Positions 51,096 to 61,489 of a stretch of DNA of 64,000 nt are shown here, in pieces. The DNA lies in contig NZ_LR134117.1 of NCBI RefSeq assembly GCF_900635445.1, positions 1,488,001 to 1,552,000 on the forward strand, given 5' to 3'. The position numbers and the translations under genes are program-made. The notes under the pieces are model-generated. The model saw only the letters and a list, made by a program, of their open reading frames with translations. It was not told where the DNA came from and searched no databases. Origin of the DNA: Serratia odorifera (GTDB lineage: Bacteria > Pseudomonadota > Gammaproteobacteria > Enterobacterales > Enterobacteriaceae). Position 1 is the stretch's first letter. The number at the start of each line of letters is the position of its first letter.

Positions 51096-52064
51096 TTACT
51101 TGTTACTTTTATTGTCTACCAGAACCGCCAGCAGTATGACTACCGCCTTCACGATCATTTGGTAGTAGGAAGAAACACCCAGCAAATTCAGTCCGTTATT
51201 CAAGAAACCAAGGATCAGCGCACCGATCAGCGTACCGACGATCCGTCCTTTACCACCCGCCAGGCTGGTGCCACCCAGCACCACCGCGGCGATGGCGTCC
51301 AGTTCATAACCGGTACCGGCGGTCGGTTGCGCAGAGGAAAGGCGAGCAACTTCGATCACTCCGGCCAGCGCTGCCAACAGGCCGCACAACGAATAAACGA
51401 TGATCTTGACGCGGTCGACGCTGATACCGGACAGACGGGTCGCCGCTTCGTTGCCACCCAGTGCGTAAATGTAGCGGCCCAGGCGGGTATGGTGCAGCAT
51501 GTACCAGGCGGCAATAAACACGATGGCCATGATCCAGATCGGCGTCGGTACGCCCAGCGGACGGCCGATGCCGAACCAGCCGAAGGTATCCGCCACGTCG
51601 GTAAAACCGGTATTGATCGGGCTGCCGTTGGTGTACACCATGGTCACCCCGCGCAGCAACAGCATCATGACCAGCGTGGCGATAAACGCCTGGACTTTGC
51701 CTTTGGCGACGATCACGCCAGTACAGGCGCCTACCGCAGCCCCCAGCGCCAACGCGGCGGCAACCGCCACCACGGCGTTGACTTCAAATCCGACGATCGA
51801 CGCAGCAACCGCACCGGTCAGAGCCAGCAATGACCCCACCGACAGATCGATGCCGGAGGTCAGAATAACCAGCGTCATGCCGACCGCCATAATGGCATTC
51901 ACCGACGTCTGTTGCAGAATGTTGAACAGGTTGTTCACGGTGAAGAAGTTCGGACTCATGGTTGAAACCACGGCGATCAGCACCAGCAGCGCAATCAGCG
52001 ACTTCTGTTCTAACAGCCATTCTTTACTGAACCAGCGCTTAGCTGCGATAGTCTGGGAACTCAT
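51096..52064 (-). CDS. rbsC: Ribose ABC transporter permease RbsC
   Basis: Membrane-spanning subunit of the ribose importer, 322 residues (E. coli 321) with eight to ten hydrophobic segments. The family block GIDLSVGSLLALTGA is near residue 70, and GRYIYALGGNEAATRLSGI, near residue 195, is the coupling loop that contacts the ATPase RbsA. Six bases separate it from rbsA. Confidence 0.97.
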   Translation of the reverse strand: MSSQTIAAKRWFSKEWLLEQKSLIALLVLIAVVSTMSPNFFTVNNLFNILQQTSVNAIMAVGMTLVILTSGIDLSVGSLLALTGAVAASIVGFEVNAVVAVAAALALGAAVGACTGVIVAKGKVQAFIATLVMMLLLRGVTMVYTNGSPINTGFTDVADTFGWFGIGRPLGVPTPIWIMAIVFIAAWYMLHHTRLGRYIYALGGNEAATRLSGISVDRVKIIVYSLCGLLAALAGVIEVARLSSAQPTAGTGYELDAIAAVVLGGTSLAGGKGRIVGTLIGALILGFLNNGLNLLGVSSYYQMIVKAVVILLAVLVDNKSNK

Positions 52065-52070
52065 ATCTGA

Positions 52071-53576
52071 TTACTCCTGCTTTACGCCGTATTGCTTGCC
52101 GACGGCCGCAGCCATCAACGCTTCCTGAGTAGCCTGCTCAATCGGGAATTCCCCGCTGAGGTGGCCTTCATGCATCACCAGTACGCGATCGCTCATCCCC
52201 AGCACTTCCGGCATTTCGGAAGACACCAAAATGATGCTGAGCCCTTCCTGTTTAAACTGGTTGATCAACTGGTAGATTTCTTTCTTGGCTCCGACGTCGA
52301 CGCCGCGCGTCGGTTCATCAAGGATCAATACCTTTGGCCGGGTCATCAGCCCACGGGCGATCGCCACTTTCTGTTGGTTGCCACCGGAAAGCAGGCCGAT
52401 GGGCTGATCCATTGAAGGGGTTTTTACATTGAACAAACGAATGAAGTCCCCGACAGCCAGCCGTTCTTCCGCATGCTTAAGCCCACCGCCGGCGCGGCTG
52501 AAATAACGCAGGGCGGTCAGCGACATGTTTTCCTTCACCGACATGCCCAATACCAGTCCGTCACGCTTACGGTCTTCCGAAATGTAGACGATGCCGTTGG
52601 CCAGACCGTCCTGTGGGGAATGGGGGTTCACCTCGCGGCCGTCCAGGGTGACACTCCCGCTGCGGCGCGCGGCGGCGCCGTAAAGGATCTTCATCAGCTC
52701 GGTGCGCCCGGCGCCCATCAATCCGGATACGCCCAGGATTTCGCCCTGGTAGAGATCGAAACTGACGTCATGTACCCCGGAGCCGGAAAGATGGCTGACC
52801 TGCAAACGTTTTTTACCACGCGGCAAATTCAGGCGTGGGTACTGCTCTTCCAGTTTGCGGCCGACCATCATTTCGATCAGCGAGTCTTCGTGCAGTTCGC
52901 TGACCGGACGTTCGGCAATAAACTGTCCGTCGCGGAACACCGTGACGTCATCGCAGATTTCAAATATCTCTTTCAGGCGGTGCGAGATGTAAACAATGCC
53001 GCGCCCTTGCGCTTTCAGTTCGTTGATCACCTTAAATAAAGAGGCGGTTTCGGTGTCGGTCAGCGCATCGGTCGGCTCATCCATAATGATCACTTTCGAC
53101 TCGAAGCTCAGCACCTTGGCAATTTCCACCATCTGCTGATCGCCGATCGACAGCTCGCCCACCAGCCGGTGGCTGCTGTAACGCAGGTTGAGCCGCGCCA
53201 ACAGTTTGTCGGCTTCGGCGTACATGCGCGGCCAGTCGATACGGCCAAAGCGGTTGACGAACTCGCGGCCAAGAAAGATGTTTTCTGCAATCGTCAGCTG
53301 CGGGATCAGGTTCAATTCCTGATGGATAATGCCGATGCCGGCGTCCTGCGAGTCTTTTGGACCGTTAAATGCCACCTCTTTGCCGAGAAAATGCTGGCTG
53401 CCGGCGTCTTTACTGTAGATACCGGTCAGCACTTTCATCATGGTGGATTTGCCAGCGCCGTTTTCGCCCACCAGCGCCATCACCCTGCCGGGATACACGC
53501 TAAGCGCCGCGCCGGACAGCGCTTTCACCCCGGGGAAGGCTTTATCAATCCCTTTCAGTTGCAATAAAGGTTGCAT
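52071..53576 (-). CDS. rbsA: Ribose ABC transporter ATP-binding protein RbsA
   Basis: Double ABC ATPase energising ribose import, 501 residues as in E. coli. Domain 1 has Walker A GENGAGKST (about 37) and a changed signature LSIGDQQM; Walker B is VIIMDEPTDAL. Domain 2 has GLMGAGRTE in place of a normal Walker A, with signature LSGGNQQKVAIARGL and ILDEPTRGVDVGAK. Such asymmetry between an active and a degenerate site is normal for this family. Confidence 0.97.
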   Translation of the reverse strand: MQPLLQLKGIDKAFPGVKALSGAALSVYPGRVMALVGENGAGKSTMMKVLTGIYSKDAGSQHFLGKEVAFNGPKDSQDAGIGIIHQELNLIPQLTIAENIFLGREFVNRFGRIDWPRMYAEADKLLARLNLRYSSHRLVGELSIGDQQMVEIAKVLSFESKVIIMDEPTDALTDTETASLFKVINELKAQGRGIVYISHRLKEIFEICDDVTVFRDGQFIAERPVSELHEDSLIEMMVGRKLEEQYPRLNLPRGKKRLQVSHLSGSGVHDVSFDLYQGEILGVSGLMGAGRTELMKILYGAAARRSGSVTLDGREVNPHSPQDGLANGIVYISEDRKRDGLVLGMSVKENMSLTALRYFSRAGGGLKHAEERLAVGDFIRLFNVKTPSMDQPIGLLSGGNQQKVAIARGLMTRPKVLILDEPTRGVDVGAKKEIYQLINQFKQEGLSIILVSSEMPEVLGMSDRVLVMHEGHLSGEFPIEQATQEALMAAAVGKQYGVKQE

Positions 53577-53583
53577 AAATGCC

Positions 53584-54003
53584 TCAGAAAGTTACGCCGG
53601 CGCACAGGATCACATTCGCGTACGGCGAGCATTCGCCACTGCGGATCACCGCACGACTGTGTTCGGTTTGCGCCTTGAATTCAGCGTGGCTGATGTAACG
53701 CACGCTGACGGTGTTGCCCTGCGCCTGACCCAGCTGCGCCAGTTGCGCCAACAGCGCCTCATGGAGCGACGGGTTCTGCTTGACGATTTCCTCCGCCAGC
53801 AGAGCACTTTCGACCTGCATTTCCTGCGTTACCGTTGCCAACACCTGCAAAAACGTCGGTACGCCTTGCGTCAGCGCCAGATCGATGCGCGGTGTCGCAG
53901 CCGGAATCGGCAATCCGGCATCGCAAAGGGTTATCTGGTCGGTATGACCCAACCGCGCCACCAGCGCAGAAATGTCAGAATTGAGTAGCAGACCTTTTTT
54001 CAT
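53584..54003 (-). CDS. rbsD: D-ribose pyranase
   Basis: Converts beta-pyranose to beta-furanose forms of ribose for ribokinase. Its 139 residues match E. coli. The N-terminal MKKGLLLNSDISALVARLGHTD contains the catalytic His; RTGE-type residues follow in VIRSGECSPYANVIL. First gene of the operon, 22 bases inside the promoter-proximal operator. Confidence 0.96.
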   Translation of the reverse strand: MKKGLLLNSDISALVARLGHTDQITLCDAGLPIPAATPRIDLALTQGVPTFLQVLATVTQEMQVESALLAEEIVKQNPSLHEALLAQLAQLGQAQGNTVSVRYISHAEFKAQTEHSRAVIRSGECSPYANVILCAGVTF

Positions 54004-54025
54004 TTATCACTCCACGTCACTTCGT

Positions 54026-54043
54026 GAGCGAAACGTTTCGCTC
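54026..54043. promoter_or_regulatory. RbsR operator, promoter-proximal
   Basis: GAGCGAAACGTTTCGCTC is a perfect 18-base palindrome with the LacI/GalR-family CGAAACGTTTCG core known for RbsR. It covers the expected transcription start, just downstream of the -10. Confidence 0.9.
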
Positions 54044-54050
54044 GCCATAG

Positions 54051-54078
54051 AGTGTAAAAAATCGGCAGGGGAAGGCAA
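54051..54078 (-). promoter_or_regulatory. rbs operon promoter
   Basis: TTGCCT, 16 bases, TACACT on the minus strand, between the two palindromes. Transcription would begin near 54044, at the edge of the proximal operator. Confidence 0.75.
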
Positions 54079-54105
54079 CGGCGGAAAGCGGGAAATGTGA
54101 TCGCC

Positions 54106-54121
54106 ATCGAAACGTTTCGAT
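54106..54121. promoter_or_regulatory. Second RbsR-type operator
   Basis: ATCGAAACGTTTCGAT, a perfect 16-base palindrome with the same 12-base core, lies upstream of the -35. Its centre is 79 bases from the proximal operator. Confidence 0.75.
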
Positions 54122-54144
54122 CACGTTAGGCAAACGGCACAAAT

Positions 54145-54172
54145 AAAAAAGGCTCTGCACGATGGCAGAGCC
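54145..54172 (-). terminator. Terminator after kup
   Basis: GGCTCTGC-catcgt-GCAGAGCC followed by six T on the minus strand. It insulates the rbs promoter from kup transcription. Confidence 0.9.
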
Positions 54173-54191
54173 TGATTGAACCCCGGCGAAA

Positions 54192-56061
54192 TCAGATCTC
54201 GACCTGGGTACCCAGTTCGATCACCCGATTCGGCGGTATTTCGAACTGATCCGGTGCGCGCAGCGCATTGCGGCTCAGCGCGATGAACAATTTTCCGCGC
54301 AGGAACAGATACCACGGACGCTTGGTGAGGATCAGCGACTCGTGCGACATAAAGAATGACGTTTCCATCATGCGGCACGGTAACCCTTCCAGCCCGCAGC
54401 GGTGGAAAACCTCCTCCACGTTCGGCGTTTCACGCCAGCCGTAGCTCGCCACCACACGCCAGAAGCTTGGCGACAGCTGTTCAATGGTCACCCGACGCAC
54501 GTTGTGCACATAGGGCGCGTCTTCGGTGCGCAGCGTCAGCAGCACAACCCGTTCATGCAACACTTTGTTGTGCTTGAGGTTATGCAGCAGGGCAAACGGA
54601 ATCACGTTAATCGCCCGCGACATAAATACGGCGGTGCCCGGAACGCGTACCGGTGGCGATTTCTCCAGCGATGCGATCAGCGCCTCCAGTGAGTTGCCAT
54701 GTTCGTGCATTCGGCGCAGCAGGCGGAAACGCTCGCTCTTCCAGGTGGTCATTACGATAAACATCACCAGCCCGATGGTCAGCGGCAACCAACCGCCAGA
54801 GAACAGTTTCAACGCATTGGCGGAAAACATCGGCACGTCAATAAATAGCAGGATGGCTAAAATGCCGACGGCCAAAAAGCGGTTCCAGTGCCAGTTCTTG
54901 ATCGCCACCGAGGTCACCAGAATGCTGGTCAGCACCATGGTGCCAGTGACGGCGATGCCGTAGGCCGCCGCCAGGTTGCTGGAATGCTCAAAACCGAGGA
55001 TCACCAGCACGACCGCGATATACAGCATCCAGTTCACCACCGGAATGTAGATCTGGCCTGACTCCATTTCCGAAGTATGGATAATGCGCATCGGTGACAG
55101 ATACCCCAAACGCACCGCCTGACGCGTCAGGGAAAACACGCCGGAAATCACCGCCTGCGAGGCGATAACCGTGGCCAGCGTCGCCAGTATCAGCAACGGA
55201 ACCAGTGCCCAATCCGGCGCCAGCAGGAAGAATGGGTTTTTAATCGCTTCGGGATCCTTCAGCAACAGCGCGCCCTGGCCAAAATAGTTCAGCACCAGTG
55301 ACGGCAATACCACGGTAAACCAGGCCAGGCGAATCGGGAACTTGCCGAAGTGGCCCATATCGGCGTACAGCGCTTCCACACCGGTGATCGCCAGCACCAC
55401 CGCGCCCAGCGCGAAGAATGAGACTTTTTTGTATTCAAGGAAGAAATTCAGCGCCCAGCTTGGGTTCAGCGCTTGCAACACCTCTGGATTGGCGATGATG
55501 CTGCGTACGCCCAACACCGCCAGCGTCAGGAACCAGACCAGCATCACCGGCGCGAACAGCTTGCCGACGCTGCCAGTGCCGTGTTTCTGGATGACAAACA
55601 GCAGGGTCAGTACCAGTATCGATAGCGGGACAATAAAGGGATCCAGCGACGGCGCGGCGATTTCCAGCCCTTCAATGGCCGACATCACCGAGATAGCCGG
55701 GGTGATCACCACCTCGCCATAAAAGAAGCTGCCGCCGATCAGACCGAGGATCACCAGTACGGCGGTCGAACGCGCGGTGGTATTGCGCCCGGCCAACGAC
55801 ATCAGGGTCAAGATGCCGCCTTCGCCGGCGTTTGTCTGCGCGCATTACATACGTCAGATACTTCAGTGAGACGATGATCACCAGCATCCAGAAAATCAGC
55901 GACAAAAAGCCAAAGACCACATCGGGTCGGACATCAAAACCATAATGGCCAGAGAAACACTCTCTGAGGGTATAAAGCGGGCTGGTGCCAATATCACCGT
56001 ATACCACGCCGATGGCCGCCAGGGTTACTGCGGATAGGGACTGCTTGCGTTCTGTGCTCAT
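54192..56061 (-). CDS. kup: Low-affinity potassium uptake protein Kup (TrkD), frame broken once as read
   Basis: Inner-membrane K+:H+ symporter of the KUP/HAK family, with about 12 membrane segments and a soluble C-terminal domain of about 180 residues. The N-terminus MSTERKQSLSAVTLAAIGVVY and GDIGTSPLYTLRECF are typical. The frame breaks at the TTT on the plus strand at 55831-55833; removing one base gives A-D-N-A-G-E-G-G-I-L-T-L-M-S, the conserved sequence. The repaired length of 622 equals E. coli Kup. No further damage. Followed by a terminator and then the rbs control region. Confidence 0.92.
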
Positions 56062-56344
56062 ATGCGTTTCTTTAACTAGAACAACCGTTAGCGATGCATC
56101 CGCATCAACCAGGGATACGGGCTCTAAGATCCGTTACGTCCACCAAAAGGCGCACAGTATGCACGAATTATCCTGCTTGCCTACCCTTTAATATGCCGCG
56201 AAAAAATCACAAAATGTGAGTAGGCAACCTTTTTGATAATAGAAAAATTTTACTAATCAACAAGCTATACCATTAAAAATAATGGTGGTTTATTATCGGC
56301 TTCTCGAACAATATTGGCTAACTCTCGGACAACGCGGCAAAATT

Positions 56345-57854
56345 ATGGCGTCTTCATCATTATTGGCAGAACGAATTTCCCGTCTCAGCAGCGCGCTGGG
56401 AGAGCGGCCTTTATGAGCGACAGGAGGCAATTCGGCTATGCCTGCTGGCGGCCTTGAGCGGCGAGAGCGTATTTTTGCTTGGTCCGCCGGGTATCGCGAA
56501 AAGCCTGATCGCCCGCCGCCTGAAGTTTGCCTTTCGCAGCGCCCGTTCGTTCGAATATTTAATGACGCGCTTCTCCACGCCGGAGGAAGTGTTCGGTCCA
56601 CTGTCGATTCAAGCGCTGAAAGACGAAGGGCGCTATCAACGTCTGACCGCCGGTTACCTGCCGGAAGCGGAAATCGTGTTTCTCGATGAAATATGGAAGG
56701 CCGGGCCGGCGATCCTCAATACCTTGTTGACCGCCATCAACGAACGCCGCTTTCGCAACGGCAACAGCGAAGAGCCGATCCCGCTGCGCCTGCTGGTTAC
56801 CGCATCGAATGAGCTGCCAGAGGCCGACAGCAGCCTGGAAGCGTTGTATGACCGCATGCTGATCCGTCTGTGGCTGGACAAAGTGCAAGACAAGCAGAAT
56901 TTCCGCGCACTGTTGACCAGTCGACAAAACGACAGCGACAACCCGGTGCCCGACGCGCTGAGCGTCAGTGATGAAGAGTTTTACCAGTGGCAGGCGCAGA
57001 TTGGCAGCGTCGCGCTGCCGGAAGGCTGTTTTGATCTGATTTTCCAGCTGCGCCAGCGGCTGGACGCATTGGAACAGGCGCCCTACGTCTCCGACCGCCG
57101 CTGGAAAAAAGCGCTGCGCCTGTTGCAGGCCTGCGCCTTTTTCAGCGGTCGAGACGCCATTGCGCCAATCGATCTGATGCTGCTGAAAGACTGCCTGTGG
57201 CACGATATGACTTCGTTGAAGCTGATCCAGCAGCAAATCGACCAGTTGCTGACCGAACAGGCTTATCAACAACAGCCTTTGCTGATCCAGCTTCAGCAAA
57301 TCCATACCCGCTGGATGCAGCACCAGCAACAGCAAAGCGATCGCCAGGCTATCAGTCTGGTGAAAAAGGGCGGCATGTTCAGCCGCAAACCGCAATATGC
57401 CTTGGCCACGCCGCTGAGCGGCACCACTTTGACGCTGCTGTTGCAAAAACCGCTGCAACTGCATGATATACAAGTCAACCACCTCAGCATCGACATTAGC
57501 GCGCTGGAAAGCTGGCTGCAAAAGGGCGGCGACGTGCGTGCCAAGCTGAACGGCATCGGCTTTGCCCAGCAAATCGATCTGCAGGTTGATGAACAATTGC
57601 ACCTGGCAGTGCTCGACGTCAGCCGCCAGCCCTCACTGCTGGCATTGCCCGGCAAACAGACCAGCGCCACACCGCCGGAGCTGCTGGAGCAAATGGAAAC
57701 GCTAACGCAACGGTTGGCCGAACAGCGCCGGTTGTTCAGTCAGCATCAGCCGTGCCTGTTTACCGCCGCGGCTGGGCTGGCGAAGATTGAGGCCAGTCTG
57801 TTGCAGGTTGCCGAGCAAATCAAACAGCAGCACCAGCAGATGCGCGGCCAATAA
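56345..57854 (+). CDS. ravA: MoxR-type AAA+ ATPase RavA, frame broken once as read
   Basis: Hexameric MoxR-family ATPase that binds the lysine decarboxylase LdcI and, with ViaA, acts on respiratory Fe-S complexes in E. coli. It starts at ATG 56345 (MASSSLLAERISRLSSAL). An extra G in GGG 56398-56400 throws the frame off; without it E-S-G-L-Y-E-R leads into the long frame and the total is 502 residues (E. coli 498). Walker A is LLGPPGIAKSLIARR near residue 42 and Walker B VFLDEIWKAGPA near 108; a sensor region follows in VTASNELPEAD, then the LARA region. Two bases separate it from viaA. Confidence 0.93.
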
Positions 57855-57856
57855 CC

Positions 57857-59320
57857 ATGCTCAGTCTGGAAACGCTCGACCTGTTGCTGGCGATCACCGA
57901 AGGCGAACTGATCGAAGAGATGATCGTCGCCATGCTGGCGGCACCGCAACTGTCGGTGTTTTTCAAAAAATTCCCGGCGATTCGTCGCGCGCTGGATCGC
58001 GATTTGCCACGCTGGAAGTTGCAGTTGAAAGAACGGATCCATGAAGCCATGGTCCCCCCGGCGCTGGCGCAGGAGTTCTATCGTTATCAACAGTGCCAAC
58101 TGGAAAACAATAACCAGTTTTACCATAACCTCAACGATACGCTGGATCTGCTACGCCAGCTGGTATCGCCGTTTTACGAACAGGCGCGCAAGCTGGTGGA
58201 TACCGCCGATTTGCCTAACCATCCGCTCGACGACAGTTTTCAGACGCTGTTCCTGCAACGCTGGCGTATCAGTCTGACGCTGCAAGCCACCATGCTGCAC
58301 CACCAGTTGCTGGAGCAGGAGCGCGAACAGTTGATGGCCGAACTGCAGGAGCGTCTGGCATTAAGCGGGGCGCTGGAGCCGGTGTTGGCGGAAAACGACA
58401 CCGCCGCCGGACGCCTGTGGGACATGAGCAAAGGGCAATTGCAACGCGGTGATTATCAGCGGCTGGTGGAATACGGCAACTTCCTGCAAACGCAGCCGGA
58501 ATTGAAAAAACTGGCACAGCAGCTGGGCCGCAGTTATGAAGCCAAAGCGGTGCCGCAGCAGGACGCGGTACCGGAACCGTTTCGCGTGCTGGTACAGGTA
58601 CCGGCTACCCTGCCGGAAGAAGTGAACGGCGTGCACCAGAGCGACGATATCCTGCGCTTGCTGCCCGCCGAGCTGGCAACGCTGGGCATCGACGAGCTGG
58701 AGTTCGAGTTTTATCGCCGCCTGCTGGAAAAGCGCCTGCTGAGTTACCGCCTGCAGGGTGACGCCTGGCAGGAAAAGGTGGTGGTACGTCAGGTTACGCA
58801 TCAGCAACAGGATCGGCAGCCGCGCGGGCCGTTTATCGTCTGCGTCGATACTTCCGGCTCGATGGGCGGTTTCAACGAACAGTGCGCCAAGGCGTTTTGC
58901 CTGGCCTTGCTGCGCATCGCGCTGGCGGACAATCGGCGCTGCTATATCATGCTGTTTGCCAACCAGATTGTGCATTATGAACTCACCGCTGCCAGCGGCA
59001 TTGAACAAGCGGTGCGTTTCCTCGGACAACATTTTCGCGGCGGTACCGATTTGGCGGCCTGTCTGAGCGCAACGGCGGGGAAGATGGCGGAAAGCGGCTG
59101 GTTTGACGCCGACGCGGTGATCATTTCCGACTTTATTGCTCAACGGTTGCCTGAAGAGGTAATAAAGAAGGTGAAGCAACAACAACAAAGCCACCAGCAA
59201 CGTTTCCATGCGGTGGCGATGTCAGCGTATGGCAAACCCGGCATTATGCGCATCTTCGATCATATCTGGCGCTTTGATACCGGATTAAAAAGCCGTTTGA
59301 TGCGCCGCTGGCGACGCTGA
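57857..59320 (+). CDS. viaA: VWA-domain partner protein ViaA
   Basis: Works with RavA, modulating its ATPase activity; the pair is linked to aminoglycoside sensitivity in E. coli. Its 487 residues (E. coli 483) consist of a helical N-terminal part (about 1-300) and a C-terminal von Willebrand A domain with the MIDAS motif CVDTSGSMGG near 330 and GGTDLAACL near 395. Three bases separate its stop from the convergent asnA stop. Confidence 0.95.
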   Translation: MLSLETLDLLLAITEGELIEEMIVAMLAAPQLSVFFKKFPAIRRALDRDLPRWKLQLKERIHEAMVPPALAQEFYRYQQCQLENNNQFYHNLNDTLDLLRQLVSPFYEQARKLVDTADLPNHPLDDSFQTLFLQRWRISLTLQATMLHHQLLEQEREQLMAELQERLALSGALEPVLAENDTAAGRLWDMSKGQLQRGDYQRLVEYGNFLQTQPELKKLAQQLGRSYEAKAVPQQDAVPEPFRVLVQVPATLPEEVNGVHQSDDILRLLPAELATLGIDELEFEFYRRLLEKRLLSYRLQGDAWQEKVVVRQVTHQQQDRQPRGPFIVCVDTSGSMGGFNEQCAKAFCLALLRIALADNRRCYIMLFANQIVHYELTAASGIEQAVRFLGQHFRGGTDLAACLSATAGKMAESGWFDADAVIISDFIAQRLPEEVIKKVKQQQQSHQQRFHAVAMSAYGKPGIMRIFDHIWRFDTGLKSRLMRRWRR

Positions 59321-59323
59321 GAC

Positions 59324-60316
59324 TTACAGTATTCCTTCAACCGCGTCGCGCAGTTCCGGCGACCACACGCCACATTGCACCTGGCCGATATGCGACAGTT
59401 GCAGCAACAACATCACCAGACGTGACTGACCGATACCGCCACCAATGGTCTGCGGCATTTCACCGCGCAGCAGTGACTGATGCCATTCCAACGCCAGGCG
59501 TTCGCCGTCCCCGGTCTGCGCCAGCTGACGTTTAAGCGCTTCGGCATCGACGCGGATGCCCATTGAGGAAATCTCGAACGCGTCTTGCAGCACCGGGTTC
59601 CACACCACGATATCGCCGTTCAGCCCGGCCAGTCCATCCGCCGTCGGCGTGGTCCAGTCATCATAATCCGGCGCGCGAACATCGTGCGATTTGCCGTGCG
59701 ATAATGCGCCGCCAATGCCGATCAGGAATACCGCGCCCAGTTCTTTGGCTATCGCGCGTTCGCGCCCTTTGGCATCCAGCTGTGGGAAACGCTGCAACAG
59801 GGTTTCGCTGTGCACAAAGTGGATCTGTTCCGGCAGGAACGGCGTCAGGCCATATTCACGACTTACCGCCGCTTCCGTTTCCTTTATTGCCGCATAAATG
59901 TGACGTACGGTGCCTTGCAGGTAATCCAGGTTACGTTGACCGTCGCCCATCACCCGTTCCCAATCCCACTGATCGACATACACCGAGTGGATGGCGCTCA
60001 GGCGATCTTCATCCGGTCGTAGCGCTTTCATATGGGTATATACGCCTTCGCCGGCGCTAAAATCATGACTGCCAAGGGTTTTTCGTTTCCATTTGGCCAG
60101 TGAGTGCACCACTTCAAAGCTGGCGTCCGGCAACGCCTTGACCTTGACCTGCACCGCTTTTTCACTGCCGGAAAGGTTGTCCTGCGTGCCATCACCCAGA
60201 CGGCTAAGGATCGGTGCCTGTACTTCGATCAGACCCAGCTGCTGTTCAAGCTGGCGTGAGAAGAAGGATTTGACGAAGCTGATTTGCTGTTGTTTTTGGA
60301 TAAACTGTTTTTTCAT
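59324..60316 (-). CDS. asnA: Aspartate-ammonia ligase AsnA
   Basis: Ammonia-dependent asparagine synthetase (aspartate + NH3 + ATP), related to class II aminoacyl-tRNA synthetases. Its 330 residues equal E. coli. Conserved segments are QLGLIEVQAPILSRLGDGTQDN near residue 25, YVDQWDWERVM near 110, and the class II motif-3-like GGGIGQSRLVMLLL near 292. Divergent from its regulator gene asnC. Confidence 0.97.
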   Translation of the reverse strand: MKKQFIQKQQQISFVKSFFSRQLEQQLGLIEVQAPILSRLGDGTQDNLSGSEKAVQVKVKALPDASFEVVHSLAKWKRKTLGSHDFSAGEGVYTHMKALRPDEDRLSAIHSVYVDQWDWERVMGDGQRNLDYLQGTVRHIYAAIKETEAAVSREYGLTPFLPEQIHFVHSETLLQRFPQLDAKGRERAIAKELGAVFLIGIGGALSHGKSHDVRAPDYDDWTTPTADGLAGLNGDIVVWNPVLQDAFEISSMGIRVDAEALKRQLAQTGDGERLALEWHQSLLRGEMPQTIGGGIGQSRLVMLLLQLSHIGQVQCGVWSPELRDAVEGIL

Positions 60317-60470
60317 TGCCGTTACTCTCGAAATCTGTCTCTGTTGCTAACGATTAAGCAACACATACGGCACCATATTCAATAACCAGCAAACAATATT
60401 GCCTTTTCACTTTTAATCGCGCATTTTTAGGCGATGATAATTCCATAAACAATAATCAACGGGGGATTAA

Positions 60471-60932
60471 ATGGCAGAAATTTATCAGATCGATAATCTC
60501 GATCGCGGCATCCTCAACGCCTTGATGGCCAATGCGCGTACGCCGTATGCCGAACTGGCGAAAACCTTTGCCGTCAGCCCCGGCACCATCCACGTGCGGG
60601 TAGAGAAAATGAAGCAGGCGGGGATCATTACCGGCGCGCGGGTCGACGTGAACCCAAAACAGCTGGGTTATGACGTCTGCTGTTTTATCGGCATTATATT
60701 AAAGAGCGCCAAAGACTATCCGTCCGCATTGCAAAAGCTCGAAAGCCTGGAGGAAGTGGTCGAGGCGTACTACACCACCGGCCACTACAGTGTGTTCATC
60801 AAAGTAATGTGTCGCTCAATTGACGCGCTGCAACAGGTACTTATCAACAAGATCCAGACGATTGATGAGATCCAGTCGACGGAGACGCTGATCTCGCTGC
60901 AAAACCCCATCATGCGTACCATCAAGCCGTAG
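60471..60932 (+). CDS. asnC: Asparagine-responsive regulator AsnC
   Basis: Lrp/AsnC-family activator of asnA, counteracted by asparagine; also autoregulatory. Its 153 residues (E. coli 152) contain an N-terminal HTH (YAELAKTFAVSPGTIHVRVEKM) and a C-terminal RAM effector domain (VVEAYYTTGHYSVFIKV). A strong GGGG ribosome-binding site lies just before ATG 60471, and a GATAAT -10-like hexamer at 60434-60439. The 154-base gap to asnA is the shared control region. Confidence 0.96.
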   Translation: MAEIYQIDNLDRGILNALMANARTPYAELAKTFAVSPGTIHVRVEKMKQAGIITGARVDVNPKQLGYDVCCFIGIILKSAKDYPSALQKLESLEEVVEAYYTTGHYSVFIKVMCRSIDALQQVLINKIQTIDEIQSTETLISLQNPIMRTIKP

Positions 60933-60954
60933 CGCATAATTTACTATACCCATA

Positions 60955-60963
60955 TTATCCACA
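60955..60963 (+). promoter_or_regulatory. DnaA box at the mioC promoter
   Basis: TTATCCACA, perfect consensus, 66 bases upstream of the mioC start. In E. coli DnaA represses mioC from such a box, limiting transcription that enters oriC. Confidence 0.85.
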
Positions 60964-61028
60964 GGTAGATCCCAGCCGTTTCACAGCGTACAATGCTGCC
61001 TCTTTGGCAAGGTTGGGATCATTCATTC

Positions 61029-61469
61029 ATGGCAGACATTACGCTGATCAGTGGCAGTACGCTTGGTAGTGCTGAATATGTAGCTGAACATTTGGCTGAA
61101 AAACTGGAAGAAGCCGGTTTTTCAACCGACATGCTGCATGGGCCTGAGCTGGATGAATTAACGTTGTCCGGTCGTTGGCTGGTGGTGACCTCAACCCACG
61201 GCGCCGGGGAGTTGCCGGATAACCTGCAACCGCTGTTGGAACAGATCGGCGAACGTCAGCCCGATCTGTCCCGCGTGCAATTTGGTGCCGTCGGTTTGGG
61301 TAGCTCCGAATACGACACCTTCTGCGGTGCGATCGTCCAGATCGACGATCTTTTACAGGCCCGCGGTGCCAAAAGGATCGGTGATCGTCTCGAGATCGAC
61401 GTCACCAAACATGAAATTCCCGAGGATCCGGCAGAAGAATGGGTCAAGAATTGGATTAATTTACTCTAA
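61029..61469 (+). CDS. mioC: Flavodoxin-like protein MioC
   Basis: FMN-binding short flavodoxin-type protein; the E. coli protein supports biotin synthase activity in vitro. The start ATG 61029 gives MADITLISGSTLGSAEYVAE, where SGSTLGS is the FMN phosphate loop. STHGAGELPDNL and GLGSSEYDTFCGA are the two isoalloxazine-binding loops. The 146 residues compare with 147 in E. coli; 12 open codons upstream are not like MioC. Its transcription points directly into oriC. Confidence 0.95.
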   Translation: MADITLISGSTLGSAEYVAEHLAEKLEEAGFSTDMLHGPELDELTLSGRWLVVTSTHGAGELPDNLQPLLEQIGERQPDLSRVQFGAVGLGSSEYDTFCGAIVQIDDLLQARGAKRIGDRLEIDVTKHEIPEDPAEEWVKNWINLL

Positions 61470-61489
61470 TTCGTACAAAGATCGCGCTA

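Noticed and set aside
56559..57602. A 347-codon ORF opposite ravA
   Set aside because: Mirror of the RavA coding frame, Gln/Leu-rich, no known domain.
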